DNA from: Saxidomus purpurata
Lineage: Eukaryota; Mollusca; Bivalvia; Venerida; Veneridae
Length of the DNA stretch: 64,000 bases
Direction of reading: 5' to 3'
Assembly: GCA_022818135.1 (NCBI GenBank)
Contig: JAFMSR010000001.1
Span: 9,538,154 to 9,602,153 of the forward strand
Shown: positions 11,346 to 24,500 of the stretch, piece by piece
Layout of the letters: every line of letters begins with the position of its first letter
Numbering within the stretch: position 1 is the stretch's first letter
Made by a program: the position numbers and the translations under genes
The notes under the pieces: generated by a model
The model's input: the letters and a program-made list of their open reading frames with translations, nothing else
Database searches by the model: none
What the model was told of the DNA's origin: nothing

Positions 11346-12061
11346 CTCACTTAAACATGGTCTGTGAAAGAGGACAATGTTTCCGCTTGATTCAGAAAAA
11401 AAATGTATACAGAAGACATAGCGACTATACTGTTACACTTGCATACCGAAAACACGTACAAGCACTTTAGTACAACGACTACTGTTACAGTTTTACATTT
11501 TTCTATCCAATCCCTTCAACGAAGTAAGATCTAACCCTCCTATCTAAATCTTTCTTTTAATACATAAGAAGACACTTACCAAACCCATAACCTCTACCTG
11601 GCGTTAATATCTTACATGTTTTAATTCGAGATATTGTTTACTTTAATTTAATGATCTATACTGTTGACATATCTAATGGTGTACATAGCATTGAATCTAT
11701 TTTGTAGGTAAACATTTTATTTATTCTGTCCGCTTCCGCTTAAAGTAAGTATAATCCACTGTGAGAAAGAAATTAGCTTCAAAGATCCAAATAGACTTGA
11801 TCGAGTACATTTATCTGTAAGAAATGGAAACTTGCAAGTGGTCTTGTTTAGAAGTCTTGGGGACCTTTGAAGTTATAACTCCTACGTTTATCAAACCTCA
11901 CCACCACCACCACCACGCATCAAGCAATCTACCCTTGGTACTGTACAGCTTAGTGGACAGAACCATGTTGAACCAAGGGCTCCCTCGTTCGTAGGCGATC
12001 GCAAAGTACTTCCATTTATGTATTTGACAGTTGCAGCCATTTTGATTTTATATATGCTAAC

Positions 12062-12263
12062 TTAAGTTATTCTCAATTTCGAAACAAGTTCTAACAACAT
12101 AGATTTATCGCTCTCGAGACTCTTTCGGGATTGAATCAACGTCTAAGAAAGGGAGGCAATGTATAAATAATAAGCTATGTCTTGCGTGGCACTTGTGGGA
12201 ATCGACACCGGTACCCTCTTATCCCGAGGCAAACACACTCTCACTGCGTCACGGTGGCTCCAT
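12062..12263 (-). repeat. tRNA-derived SINE (family 1)
   Basis: Minus-strand copy: degenerate tRNA head near 12263 (GGAGCCACCGTGACGCAGTG), body with the 'ctcgagagcgataaatc' block, and 3' end near 12062. It is absent from the matching position upstream of cassette B (about 28.9 kb), so it inserted after that duplication. Confidence 0.7.
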
Positions 12264-12265
12264 TA

Positions 12266-13175
12266 TATTGCATACTCGTGCATAAATGAGTACTTAACAG
12301 TTACATGTGTTATATTCAATGTACACTTTTCCTTACAATGTTTTTTAACAACTGCACCAATTTTTCGCGACTCTAATGTAATATTTTGATAAACGTTAGT
12401 CAAGTATTTTTTAAGGGGTTATCATACATTTAACCTGTAAGCGACCTCTGATATATATATACATGTATATATATAAGTCTCTAACAATTCACAAACGTTT
12501 TTCTTAAACTTTGCATTACACCAAAATATAGTGTACTTAAAACACATTTGTTCTACTAAAAAGGTAAAACAATTAACACTCAAACGTTTGAACGACCCTC
12601 ATTTGTTGAAAATGCTAAATAAACCAATTATGCACGCCTACCCGAAATACTATTATATATACACCTTCAAGCAATACAAATGCATGGAGTATAAACAAAT
12701 TGACTCAATTGGGTATTGGGATCCTACACTGTATTGCCTTTCAATGGACATAGTTTTGAACAGAATACGGTTGCTTTTAATTTTTCGAAAACTGCTAGTT
12801 AGTTTCAGTTTGAATTCTTAGAAGGCATCGATCTTTTCTGTTTCAACGGAATCTACGTGTTTAAATGTTGAATATATTTCAATATGCAGGAGATACTCAA
12901 ACAACTCGTATTATCTGTTTTCGCGGTTGATGTCGCAATACCTTTTTCTCCTATAATTAATATGTTGTGACGACGAATGATTTGTACTTTCGTTTTTCTA
13001 AAATAACATTGATTCTCCTTTTTAGATTTTAAATAATCATGATAAAATACGAAAACAGACTTAAAAACGATCTGGCAAAGATATATAGTTGCTTGTCGCC
13101 ACTTGCAAATAAATGTAATTTTGCGATTTACAAGGTTAGCTTTTTTACAACAAGACGCGGCTCGCTTGGTATTAA
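12266..13175. other. Intergenic, no gene recognised
   Basis: AT-rich. The part at about 12.56-12.70 kb ends the segment duplicated at 28.93-29.06 kb. Two plus-strand open frames (12531-12821, 13039-13284) lack domain motifs; the second runs into a SINE. Confidence 0.4.
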
Positions 13176-13359
13176 GTATATACTAATTTATTTCAGCTCG
13201 ATTGTGAAGAAAGCTTTGAGCTTATCAAGTCACTCTCGAATCTGCTTTCTAGTACTGGTGTCATATGAGGAGGTACGGTCGTGACCCCAATGGGGCTCGA
13301 ACCCGCAGCCTCCTGGTTGAGCGGCAGATACCTTAAGCTCTACACCACCGCTACCGCTT
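13176..13359 (-). repeat. tRNA-derived SINE (family 2), full-length-like
   Basis: Minus strand: tRNA-like head with A-box GCGGTGGTGTAGAGC and B-box GGGTTCGAGCCCC, then a body with 'gaccgtacctcctcatatga', and a 3' tail ending 'cgagctgaaataaattagta'. The tail is shared with family 1. Confidence 0.75.
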
Positions 13360-14328
13360 AGCATTTGTGATCTAGAAATGGGAGAAAGGACTTGAGTAAG
13401 GAAAATTGCGAGAAAGCAGACTATATCAGAAGTAAATATGATTTTATAACCATACAGACGTTTACCTATGTGGAAGTATTTATGCTTATACTGTACATTT
13501 CACTTTAATTTCTTCTCGATATCCTCTGTATTTGTATTTTGTAAGAATAAATTCCTGTCAATATTAAGGAAAGGAAATGTTACAATGTGTGGTCTGTTAT
13601 AAAGATGAAGCAATGCCGAATTTGGTTTTATATTAATGAAAGACTCCCCCCCCCCTTATTACTCAATGCATATTTAAAAGGACCTTGAATAATAATTGTC
13701 AAGATGCAGTCCAAACAAAAGCCAGAACAGATGAAACTAGGTCATTAATTTGGCAACACAAAAGACCCCAGCACTTTTTAGTTACACCTAACTGTTAAAA
13801 TAATTTTGAAATAAAATACAAAGGCAAGCTACACATAGCGTAGTACACTTTTCTATTTTCCTTAAACGCTACCAGTACCTGCTGACTATCTGTATCATAG
13901 CTCTTTCCTACAATGTGCATCGAACGAATAAATCATACACTATAAGGTAAGCGTTAAACTCTAAAGATTTCTTACCGATACTTTTTGTGCTCAGGTGCTT
14001 CGTTATTGATATATCTTACATGTTATTTGATACAAGACAAGTCATTTTTTTTAAATAAAGCCTTCCATAGATATTAGCGACAGGCCTATAAATAACGTGC
14101 TGGACCATGAGACATGAAACATGAGATTCGTAAATATGCTTAAGTGACTTGAATTTCACAGCAAAAGATTTTGTTACTCACATTTCGTGATAAATGTAAC
14201 AAACATTTTAAACGGTTTACGAAAGGAATGAAGTTTAATTGAAAAGACATATTCAGCGTTCAAGCAGGTATTGGCAAACCAGTACTATTAGGTTATTTAA
14301 CATTGTACAATACAGTGTTAAATAGCCA

Positions 14329-14346
14329 TTTTTTTTTTTTTTTTTT
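14329..14346. repeat. Poly-T run
   Basis: About 18 consecutive T. It lies just beyond the stretch at 14.04-14.31 kb that is duplicated near 39.1-39.8 kb. Confidence 0.9.
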
Positions 14347-14542
14347 ATTTTAGTTTAAATTAAAAATGATTCACTGAATATTGTATTTCTGCCTTTTTCC
14401 TCGTTTTTGTGTTTAAAAGCAAACGACAAATAATCCTGATTTCAAGACGCTTAAACAAACTCTGTACAAAGAGCGCCTACTTCACTCGATTTTTGTTCAT
14501 CATTTTTTAATACTAGACATTAGATTTAGATTTTATTACTTT

Positions 14543-14648
14543 ATTTTAGCTCAATTGTGAAGAAAGCTTGAAGCTTATCGAATCACTCTCGAGTCCGCTA
14601 TCCTGGAAAAACCAGTACTGGTGTCATATGAGGAGGTACGGTCGTGAC
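14543..14648 (-). repeat. tRNA-derived SINE (family 2), 5'-truncated
   Basis: Matches the body and tail of the copy at 13176-13359 ('gaccgtacctcctcatatga' block to the 'gagctaaaataaag' end) but has lost the tRNA head. Confidence 0.7.
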
Positions 14649-14827
14649 GTTAAATTTGATAAACATTTTTTTTATAAACCTACAAACATCGTGACCTTTC
14701 CCGTGGCATCACGGTATGGTTGCCTGTGACAGGCAGATTGTTCGTTGGCTTTTGACGAATTTTCAGCGATGAAATTGGGATGTGAAATGGAATTCAACCA
14801 ATAAAATATATTATACTACATGTATAT

Positions 14828-14961
14828 GCCACAAAAAAGTGTTTAAAAATAATTTCCGGCACATTCATCATTGTTATTTATCATTATTAATATGTGGTAA
14901 GATCATGATGAACGACTGATATTAATGATAAATTTATTATTTTTTTAAACACTTTTATGTC
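14828..14961. mobile_element. Small hairpin MITE
   Basis: Terminal inverted repeats of about 24 bp (ACAAAAAAGTGTTTAAAAAT at the left, ATTATTTTTTTAAACACTTT at the right) enclose about 85 bp. No coding capacity. Confidence 0.6.
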
Positions 14962-15589
14962 ACCAGCTTATTAAGTTTGATGTTTCTTAACAAAGCTGCC
15001 CATTACCAATATCCAAAGCTGTTCAGCAATGTGAAAGCTATCCGTTCTTGATTATGCGTCTTGTTTTAGGTAAAGTAATAATACTTGCAAATATTCTAAT
15101 ATTGATGCTTTTGAAGATATTAAATTTTACACCAGTTTTGGGGAGCGTCTCTTTAATGCCTCTTAACATGAACCTCTATATAAATAAATTTACATGTCAC
15201 ATGCAGGGACAATGATTTGCATTTTATGACGAGTATTAAGTCTTCAATTAGATCCATCATTTCAGTTGGCAGATTTTGTTCAATGAACTGCAATGTTTTA
15301 CAAATTACCCATTACAAAAAAAACTAAATACACGTTCGGTTAAAGATATATTATTACGCAATAATTTTCCAGGCTAGGTATAGTGTATGTATGCGTACTA
15401 TTTGAAGGCCCTAGTACAAGTCGTCATGCGTTTTTGCAATGGCAATGAACCAACTTTATTTATGACATGCTACAAGAGCGTTAAATGTATTTCACTGCTT
15501 AAAAACTTGCTTTGCGCGTATAAACAAGAGATATGTATAGACTTAGATGAGGTGATGCGAAACAAATTGTAAAACGCAAATTTTGTTTG

Positions 15590-16200
15590 CACCGTTCGTC
15601 CGATCGTCCGTGCGTCCGCCTTACATTTTGTTCGTGTCCGAGCTGTAATGTTGTCATGCATAAAAGGATTTTGAAATAAACATTCGGTACATCAAGACGA
15701 CGTTTCGTGTGCAAGACTCACGTCCGTACCTCAAAGGCGAAGGTCACATTTAGAGTTTAAAGGTAATGGAAACCTGTATATATGCACACATTTGTGTCCA
15801 GATTGTAACTTTGTCATGCATTGAAGGATTTTAAAAAAAACTTGGCACAGATGTTCAGCACATCACGAAAATGTGCCACGTGCAAGACCCAAATCACTAC
15901 ATCAAGGTGAAGGTCACACTTAGAGTTGAAATAATGGAATCCTGTATATACACAGAAATACGTGTCCGGATTGTAACTTTGATTTTAAAATAAGTTGGCA
16001 GAAATGTTAAACACAATAATACAACGTGGCGCATGCCAGCCCCACGGCCCTTGCTTTAACGTCAAGGTCACACTTGGAGTTTAAAAGTAATAAAATCCTG
16101 TCTTCATGGTAACTCTGTCAAGCATGTAAGGATGTTTAGATTACAAGCAGATGGAGATGACATGTCACATGCAAGTCACGCGTCCTTATCTTGAAGGTCA
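15590..16200 (+). repeat. Tandem-like repeat family R1 (about 160-170 bp units)
   Basis: Units marked by 'gtgtccNgattgtaac', 'catgcattgaaggatttt' and 'aaggtcacacttagagtt' start near 15634, 15792 and 15962. The same family recurs at 22080-22680. Such arrays are common in bivalve genomes; I see no coding content. Confidence 0.7.
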
Positions 16201-17330
16201 GGATTATAACTCTGTTATACATTGAACGATTTTAGCTTGACTTTTCGAAGAAAAGGGGAGATAACCTATTCGCCTCAGCGTCGGCGTCCACACCTTGGTT
16301 AAGTTTTTCGTACCACCCCACTTTATATAAAAACCATTGGTATTGCTTTGAAACCTACCATACTTGTTTAGCATCATAACCTCCACCAACAGACAAGAGT
16401 ACATAATTCTGTCAAGGTTTTTGTCAGAATTATGGCCCTTTTTAGACTTAGAAAGTGCATTGAGCTTGTTTACGTTTTTCGTATAAACCCACTATATTTT
16501 AAAACCGTTACAGATATTGTTTTGAAACTTACCATACTTATTTACCATCATTACTTCCATCCACAGACAAGAGTACAAAACTCTGAAAAGGATTTTGTCA
16601 GAATTATGCCCCTTTTTGACTTAGAAAATACATAGAATAGGGGTAAAATCCACTATTGACTTAACCCTTTGAGATATTGCTTTGAAAGTTGGAATACTTG
16701 TTTGCATCATTACCCCCATCTGTAGGCAAAAGAAGCTAACTCTGTCAAGGATTTGAAAAAAAAAGGCCCTTTATCGACTTAGAATCTCGGTAAAGTTTTT
16801 CGTACCAGTCCACTTTTTGACTGAACTGTTTGAGATATAACTTTGAACGTTGGAATACTTGTTTACCATCAGGATACCCCAAACATAGGCAGGAGACTGT
16901 AACTTTGTCAAGGACTCTATTTGAATTATGGCCCTTTTCGACTTAGAAACTCAGTTAAAATTTTCATTCTTGTCCACTTGTTAACTTAACCATTTGAGAT
17001 ATGACTTTGAAAGTTGGAGTACTTATGTACAGTACCATCATGACACCTACCTGTAAGCAAGAGAAAATAACTCTGTGAAAGTATTTCTTGAGTTTTACTG
17101 AGAAATTCCTAGTTAACGTCTTTCGTGCAACTGGCACTGTCATGCACATATATCAACCACTTGAAGTATTAATCTTCAACTTTTCTGTAGTATTCAGGGA
17201 TATCAAACACTCTTGACTTAATATCTTGCTACTTTTGGCCCTTGTTTATACAGAATGATCCTTGTTTTGCCTTTAACTGTCAAAGTATTGTTTTATTGGC
17301 AAGAACTAAAAAAGTCGAGCGCGCTGTCCT
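16200..17330 (+). repeat. Tandem-like repeat family R2 (about 160-173 bp units)
   Basis: Diverged units marked by 'ttatggcccttttNgactta', 'tttgagatatNgctttgaaa' and 'ataactctgtcaagga' recur near 16431, 16604, 16763 and 16927. The open frames on both strands here arise from the repeats. Confidence 0.7.
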
Positions 17331-17957
17331 ACTGATAGCTCTTGTTAAATGATTTGTAACAACTGTTAACTACATGGAGATAAAGTGTCATGCGCAAGTA
17401 GCAGTTGAACAACTTGAAGGACACAGAGTAAGAGACACCTCTTTGGGGGCATTTGCCATTGATGAGGGACAGCTCATGTCTTTCCTGCTCTATGAACGCC
17501 AATGGTAATCTTCCAATATGTCAATAAGAATATACAGTATAGAAACAATAAGTCAGACTTTACTTTGTGCAAAATTTATTTCGTGCCACGCAATGATAAA
17601 ATATTATTTTGGCATATTGAACAATACACTAACATAAAAATGGCCTGTTGAATTTATGTACAAAATATGTACATTATTATACTGTTTTGTATTTCAAAGC
17701 TGCAGTATAGATTAACTGGAAGAGATGGGATCTGCATCGTAAATTTGCTCTTTGTGTTTTTGGTACGAACATTAGAATCATATTTTGTGAGAACAAGATT
17801 ATACAGCAATATCTTTGCAATAATAATGACTTCCGCACTGTCTTCCGTTTGGAATTATGCATTCAAATTCGGTATCTTGCAGCAGGAAAAGTCGAATAAA
17901 AAACTACGCAAAAACTCGCAAAAACCAAATAAGAAGACAAACTTTAGCACGTAAACA
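17331..17957. other. Intergenic, no gene recognised
   Basis: AT-rich sequence. The 95-codon plus-strand frame at 17667-17954 is hydrophobic at first and lysine-rich at the end, with no family resemblance. I treat it as chance. Confidence 0.35.
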
Positions 17958-18419
17958 TATGGTGGCTGATTTGGTACACTTATGAGCGACAACACGACAA
18001 AACGCCAAACGGCGCGTTGTCGCACTGTCGTCTTGTCGTCCTGTCGCTAGCGAAGCACGCCAAACGGCGCGTTGTCGCACTGTCGTCTTGTCGTCCTGTC
18101 GCTAGCGAAGCACGCCAAACGGCGCGTTGTCGTGCGGCGTGTTGTATTATGGTGATAATGTGCCGAGCGACAAAGCGCCAAATAGCCAATCCTTCAATTT
18201 GAGCCGAGCGACAATGTGACATCGCGACAACACGCCGCACAACAACGCGCCGTTTGGCGTGCTTCGCTAGCGACAGGACGACAAGACGATAGTGCGACAA
18301 CGCGCCGTTTGGCGTGCTTCGCTAGCGACAGGACGACAAGACGACAGTGCGACAACGCGCCGTTTGGCGTTTTGTCGTGTTGTCACGACGCACAAAAGTG
18401 TACCAAATCAGCCACCATA
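17958..18419. mobile_element. GC-rich palindromic element with internal 55-bp repeats
   Basis: Perfect 24-bp terminal inverted repeats (left begins TATGGTGGCTGATTTGGTAC, right is its complement). Each arm carries 2.4 direct copies of a 55-bp unit beginning CGCCAAACGGCGCGTTGTCG (left arm units start at 18003, 18058 and 18113). The arms are inverted to each other around a spacer of about 80 bp. GC content is far above the surroundings. No transposase; a non-autonomous foldback DNA element. Confidence 0.85.
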
Positions 18420-19735
18420 ATATCCCTTCAATAGTTTGCATTCTAAGTATTTGCTTATAATGAATTAAAATTAAAGGAATGCAATAAAGACTTTTGTAAC
18501 AGGTGTGTTTCCCTTATTGCCCCATATATCAAATAGAGAATGGTATAATGTCACTTATGGAATTCCGATCGTTACATCGCTCTCCCGATTTTGCACAAAA
18601 ACGTGTATTTATTTGTCTTTTTTAATCCGTCTGATTTAAATGTGTATGGAGCACAATTACTCACTGGTAATTTTGGTTTAATCATGACAAAAATGTTAGG
18701 AATTTGTAAATTAAAGATATTTAAAAGCATAACCAGAACTCAAAGTGTTTTCTTATGATTTCAGAAAGATATAAAAGCAGTATGTACATTGTTTTTATGT
18801 TCTGGATTTTTCTTTGAGAATCGTATGCAATCAAGCAGAAACTATTGCAGTGTCCTGAAGACACGGTTGAAATGATGAAATAACTGAAAGATGTTCCATA
18901 AGATAAAGGTGTTGCATAAAACAGCGACTTTTCAGAATACATAAAATAAATACACGATCATTCCAATTTTTGTAAAGGTGATTCTGGCAACAATAGATTT
19001 AATCCACATGCGACACAAACTATCAATGAACGAACCGACAATAGAAACTCTGTATAGTTCGGACAAAAAAAGTTATATGCATGCACGAGACAACAGAAAA
19101 ATATATAAAAAAGTAATATTTTGGTTATATAAAGGAAAAGCTATGTGCAGTGTAACATGAAATAAAAACCCCTACAAAATACAATACCTACGATTTTGCT
19201 TTATTGACTAAGCACGTCAAATCGTTTTTGTCTTTATAGCCCTTCTAAACTTTCACCATGGCCAACATTTTTACCCTAGATCATAAAGTTAACTTCACGG
19301 GACCCAAAAACATACTGATGCAAAACGCAAAACTCTTAACATACTGAAAACAACTATAAATATGAAACAATTTGTCTGAGAAGGACTAACTTACTTTGAT
19401 AAGATGCATTATAAAAACAATTTGTAAATTTTAAATGTGGAGCTGATTGGACCACAAATGATGTAATTTGTTTCCATTTTTTTCTGACAGTAACGTTAAG
19501 CATGTCCCTGTGCTTTTACATGTACAAAATCTAATCATCATCGTCCTTAAAAAAAAGCGGTCGATCTAAAGATATAGAGAAAAGATTTTCAAAAATCGAT
19601 CGGGTTTTCAACTAATAAAAAGACAGAAAACAGACTGTTATACATTTACAATTTGCTAACACATTATCAAGGCACTGTGTCACAGCAAAAGTATCGATTT
19701 CAGACCGATGTGGAATCAAAAGTACTGTAACAATG
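18420..19735. other. Intergenic, no gene recognised
   Basis: AT-rich; I see no repeat, exon or RNA gene that I can support. Confidence 0.35.
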
Positions 19736-19739
19736 GTAA

Positions 19740-20490
19740 CAAGCGGGCCGTTATGGCCCTTAACGCTTACCTGAGTACAAGTGCACTTGCCTGGTGGGTG
19801 TGTTCCGTTTTGAGTCAAGAGGCATTTTTTTAACAAAGAATGTGGAAGACAATGTTACATACCAAATATCTACGCTCTAAGCCTTGCAGTTTTAGAATAG
19901 AAAACGTTCAAAGATTTTTCTATACCAAACGTCCCCTGAGCAGTGTAAATTCTGACCCTGGGGACATGATTTGAACACACTTTGAAGATGTCCACTATAC
20001 ACTGTAACGCACTAAATATCGAAGCTCTAGACCGTGTGGTTTCGAAGTTGGCAGAGGTCCTCTTGACAATGCTATATCCTAAATTCTTAGCTATATGCCT
20101 TGCGGTTTTGGAGAAGAAAGTTTTTAAAGTGTATCCAATAGTTACCTATGAAAACCAAGTGACACCCCGGGTGTGGTCAATTTTAACCCAGGCGTCATGA
20201 TTTGGGCAATTTTGGTAGAGGTCCACTAATGCTACATGTCAAATATCTAACCTTAAGGCCTTGTGGTTTCAGAGAAGATTTGTTAAGTTACCATAGCAAC
20301 CAGATTTCTGCATGGAATTGAACTTTGTAATATATTTTGGTAGAACTTTATGCAAGGAACAATCCTGCCAAGTTTCATCAACATTAGCCCAGTGGTTTCA
20401 GAGGAGATGTCGTTTGAAGCAAAATGTTGACGGGCGACGGACAAGAATCCATCCTAAAAACTCATCCTGGCAAAGTCAGGTGAGCTAAGA
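19740..20490 (+). repeat. Repeat family R3, copy 1
   Basis: Begins near 'gggccgttatggcccttaac' and ends at 'caaagtcaggtgagctaaga'. Contains units with 'catgatttgaacacactttg', 'aaatatcgaagctctagacc' and 'tgtggtttc'. The same family forms a longer array at 36110-37300. Confidence 0.65.
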
Positions 20491-21109
20491 ATGCTGACTT
20501 GCATGAAATCAGATTAATATAACTATATTACTTACTATATCGCCACGAAATACATGAACATTGCGTATAAGACTAACTATGATATAGCGTAATGCAATGT
20601 ACAATTCCTTGTTCTGCATCTCAGTTCTCATTACTATTGTTAGTTTAACATTTTCTAAAACATAAATATGTCGCATATTCTTCTTTGGACGAAGGATTTA
20701 TTAACGTATCATTTTGTAGGGATCTTTACTTTGTCTTCACAGGACCAAATTAATGATCTCCAACCGGAGGCTGAAAACTCCTCTTCTCCAACAGTAAGTT
20801 TTCCTGTATTGTACTTGGTAGCACCTTCGTTTTTCTGTATATTGTAAATAGTACTATTAGATACTTTTGAACAAAATACAAATGTATGCAAAATGTATAC
20901 AAAATGTATGTATAGGCGGAGAGTAAATATCTTATATCAAATGTCAAGTACAGTTTTAAGAATGTCTCCTTTCAAATTATAACATTTAAAATATGTGCCT
21001 AGTAACATGATCTATATATTTTTCATATATCAACGTATTATTTATGATAACGGCACGATTAAGTTTGCATGGGGTTCTGCGACTTGTTTTACCGAAAAAT
21101 ATTAAGGGT

Positions 21110-21255
21110 GGTTGTGTCGGCCGCCGTGGAACAGAAGTAGCTTGTTCACTTAAGGGTTGGGGATCGAGGGTTTGATTCCCACCAGTGTTATGTTGTGTAA
21201 GATTCCTTATACAAGACACTTAATTTCAAATTGCCTTACTCTCAAGGTATAATAA
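21110..21255 (+). repeat. tRNA-derived SINE (family 3)
   Basis: Plus-strand tRNA-like head with A-box GTGGAACAGAAGTAGC and B-box GGTTTGATTCC, then a body with 'gtgtaagattccttatacaa'. Its head and body are unlike families 1 and 2. The minus-strand open frame here is a shadow of this repeat. Confidence 0.6.
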
Positions 21256-22079
21256 TCTATGTCACAATTGCGATTAAATTGTAATAAATCAGATTATGAA
21301 TTCGAATCCATGCCATTGCTTCCATTTCTTTGTACATGCAATTGTTTTGTAGTTAAGATCAAACCTAATGACATAATGATTTGACCTAATAAATCACAGG
21401 TATTGAGTTTTGGTTTTGTAATCATTGTTAAGTAACAATTTAATTGGCTCTCCCGTTTTTCTTCATTCAGATTTAAAAATCGAATCCGTGAAGCTTAGTT
21501 GGCACACTAAGCAGATAACCTGACTGCAGCGTGAATGGGCCCACTGGAACTACATGGCAGACAAAAGCATTAATATACAGTAAAATCATTGTGATAATTG
21601 TATAAATAAAATAACTAACTTCGAAGTACGTATAACATTTTCATTTCGATTATCCGTTCTCGGCGTATGTAACTTCTTATATTGCGCAAGGATTATAACA
21701 ACTGTACGACCCGAAGTTCTGTTATGAAGCGTATATCTGTTTCCATCTGTTTGTATTGTTTGTAAAGCTCTTACGTTCATGAAATACAGATTTTTAGGCA
21801 CTTTTGATCGTGTTTCTATTCTGATTTCTTATACTTAGTATGCCGCGCGATATGTTTACTCTGAAAATTATCTCCAACTCGGTACAAAGTTACCCATTAT
21901 GCATTCTCTACAGCCTGGCACAATATTATTGATAATTATTTATACATACTTAGCGTTTACGTTATCCATGAACCTCATTAATTCCTGCATGAGAAATGTG
22001 CAGCAGAAATTTAGAAATAATGAGGGTGGGGTCTTCTTCTCTAGTAAAGCTGTCCCCGAACGTTGGCATATAAAAATTG

Positions 22080-22680
22080 CACCGTCCGTCCGTGTGACCG
22101 TCCTTACATTTTATTCTTGTCCGGGCTATAACTTTGTATGTCATGCATTGAAGGATTTCAAAATAAGTTGGCCCAAATGTTCAGCACATCAAGACAACGT
22201 GCCACGTGCAAGACCAAGTTCCCTACCGCAAAGGTCAAGGCCACAATTACAGTTGAAAGGTAATGGAATCATGTATATATACACATATTCGTGTCCGTTC
22301 TATAACTTTGTCATACTGGGCACATGTTGAGGACATCAAGGCGACGTGTCGTATGTAAGACCCATGACCCTACCTCAAAGGTCAAGGTCACACGTAGAGA
22401 ACATTGTATACATGCATGGAAAGATTTCAAAATTACATGGTAAAATTGTTGAGCACATGACATGTTAAGTGAAAGTCCTGTGTCCTTGCCTAGAAGGTCA
22501 AGGTCACACATTTAAAGGCCAGACAGTTTAGAACCCTGTATAGATGCACATGTCCATGTCCAGATTGTTACTCTGTTATACACTGCAATATTTTCAAATG
22601 AATTGGGTCAAAGATATATGCTATATGCAAGTACTGGGTCCACACCTTGTACGTCATAGTCACATACTATGAGACACCTT
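22080..22680 (+). repeat. Repeat family R1, second array
   Basis: Units marked by 'cttgtccgggctataacttt', 'aaggtcaaggtcacac' and 'gtgcaagacc' near 22117, 22290 and 22555. The long plus-strand open frame at 21899-22330 runs through this repeat and is not a gene. Confidence 0.7.
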
Positions 22681-23079
22681 TTTCGGGAAAGTTGTAACTT
22701 ATGAGAGACAGCTCTAGTTTCAAATTTCAATACAGTCAAAAAGGGTTTGTGAAAAAAAGACCTTTAATAACTTACTGTTCAGAAACGGAAAAGTCGAAAC
22801 TCGATACGGTTCTGTCCTTCAAACGCAATGGGAATTTCTGTCCTTTGATATTAGAAATAAACAATATTGACAAATTAACCATTGACAGAGGAGACTTAAA
22901 CTTATGTGTGCAGAGAAATGGTTATCCGACATTTAATGTCTTACCTTATTTTAGTTTCCACTGCAGAACCAGGGAGAGCAGCTGATGCATCGATCGCTGA
23001 AGTGTTATGATTAAAGAAAGCATTATAAAATATTTCATTTAATATGAAATACAACAAAAGTGTTAAACTCTCACAAGAT

Positions 23080-24500
23080 ACGCCCGCAAGAGAGCCATAA
23101 CTCACTATTTATTGCAGCTCAGAGGTTTTGTGAAACCTGTTTGAACTAGAGAGAGGACAAGGTTAATTTCATTTTGTTAATAATTCAAGAGCCACAATCC
23201 AAAACTGCCTGGCTGATTTGGCTCGTTATCGAACTTGGCCAAGACTTATGCCCACACATGTGTAAGCAAGTTTGGTGAAGAACGAATGAAATCTGTAAGA
23301 CATAGAGAGCGGACAAGGTTAATTTGGCCAATTTTGGATAACTCAAGGGCCATAATGAAAAAATGCCTAAGACGGTTTTGCTGGTTACCGAACTTTGCCC
23401 AAACATTATACCCACAACATGTTCAGTAACTTTTGTGAAGATCGGACGAAAACTGCTAGATATAGAGAGCGGACAAGGTAAATTTGGCAACCTGTGGATA
23501 TTTCAAGGGCCTCAATCCAAAACATTGCCTTAGGCGATTTGGCTTGTTATCAAACTTGGCTTAGACATTATTCCAACAGATATGTTCAGCAAGTTTGGTG
23601 AAGATTAGATAAAAAATGTTTGACGTAGAGAGCGGACAAGACTAATTTGACCAATTTTGGATAACTCAAGGGCCATAATCCAAAAGTGCCTGAGGCGATT
23701 TGGCTGGTTATCGAACTTTGCCGGACTTTATGCCCAAACGGAAAAAGCGACGACTATATGCTCGATTTTCTAGGAGCATAATTAAAGGATGTCATTCATA
23801 ATCATGCTGGAACATGCTTATAATGTGCAACTCTTCTTTAAGTGATGAAGATCACCATATGATTTTGTCAAACTCACTGAGTGCTAGGAAAAATTGTGGA
23901 GTAACATTATAAATTAAAGAGAGGTTATTCATAACCATGCTAAGGCATGTTGATAATTTGTGCATTTTCTTTCAGTAGTAAAGCTTGCCATAAAGTATTG
24001 TTAATTTGCAGAGCGGACAAAGACTGTCTTAATGAAACACAATTTACAATGAAAACAAGTACCATAACTCCATGAAATACGAAAACATGCGCATCTCCCC
24101 TTGATAGCCAATTTAATTAATTTCAGTCATCGAATGCTTATAAAAAAGCAGACAGGAATTTCTTAATTAAAAATTTGCAACAAAACAAACAAAGAGTTAT
24201 AACTCTGTGAAAAATCCAACAGAAAGACGCGGCCAATATACGCATCTGCTTTTTGTACTTAACATTTACATAAAGTAACATTGAATTTCCGTTAGTAGTT
24301 GCTGCGAAATACCCCGCAATCAAAATTAAATACAGCAGCAATCATTAATCTAACTGTAACAGGCGGACAATATGGGCATCTCCTCTTAGTCCTGAAGATA
24401 TATATGAAGTTTTTTTGAATTCCCGCCTATAAGAAATAGCCAAGAAACAAATGCGGAGGGACGAACGGACAAAGCGGTGACTATATGCTCACCTACTCGA
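23080..24500 (+). repeat. Repeat family R4 (about 160 bp units) with end motif
   Basis: Units marked by 'agggccataatccaaaa', 'tggctggttatcgaactttg' and 'agagagcggacaag' start near 23190, 23347, 23506 and 23669. The motif 'gcgacgactatatgctc' or close variants at about 23748 and 24475 mark ends of elements. No coding content. Confidence 0.7.

Noticed and set aside
18003..18135. Regular 55-bp repeats resembling a CRISPR array
   Set aside because: The units are contiguous with no unique spacers, are mirrored in an inverted arm, and lie in animal DNA.
21899..22330. Longest open frame in the window (143 codons, plus strand)
   Set aside because: Its second half is repeat family R1, which is dispersed and non-coding; no domain or splice signals.
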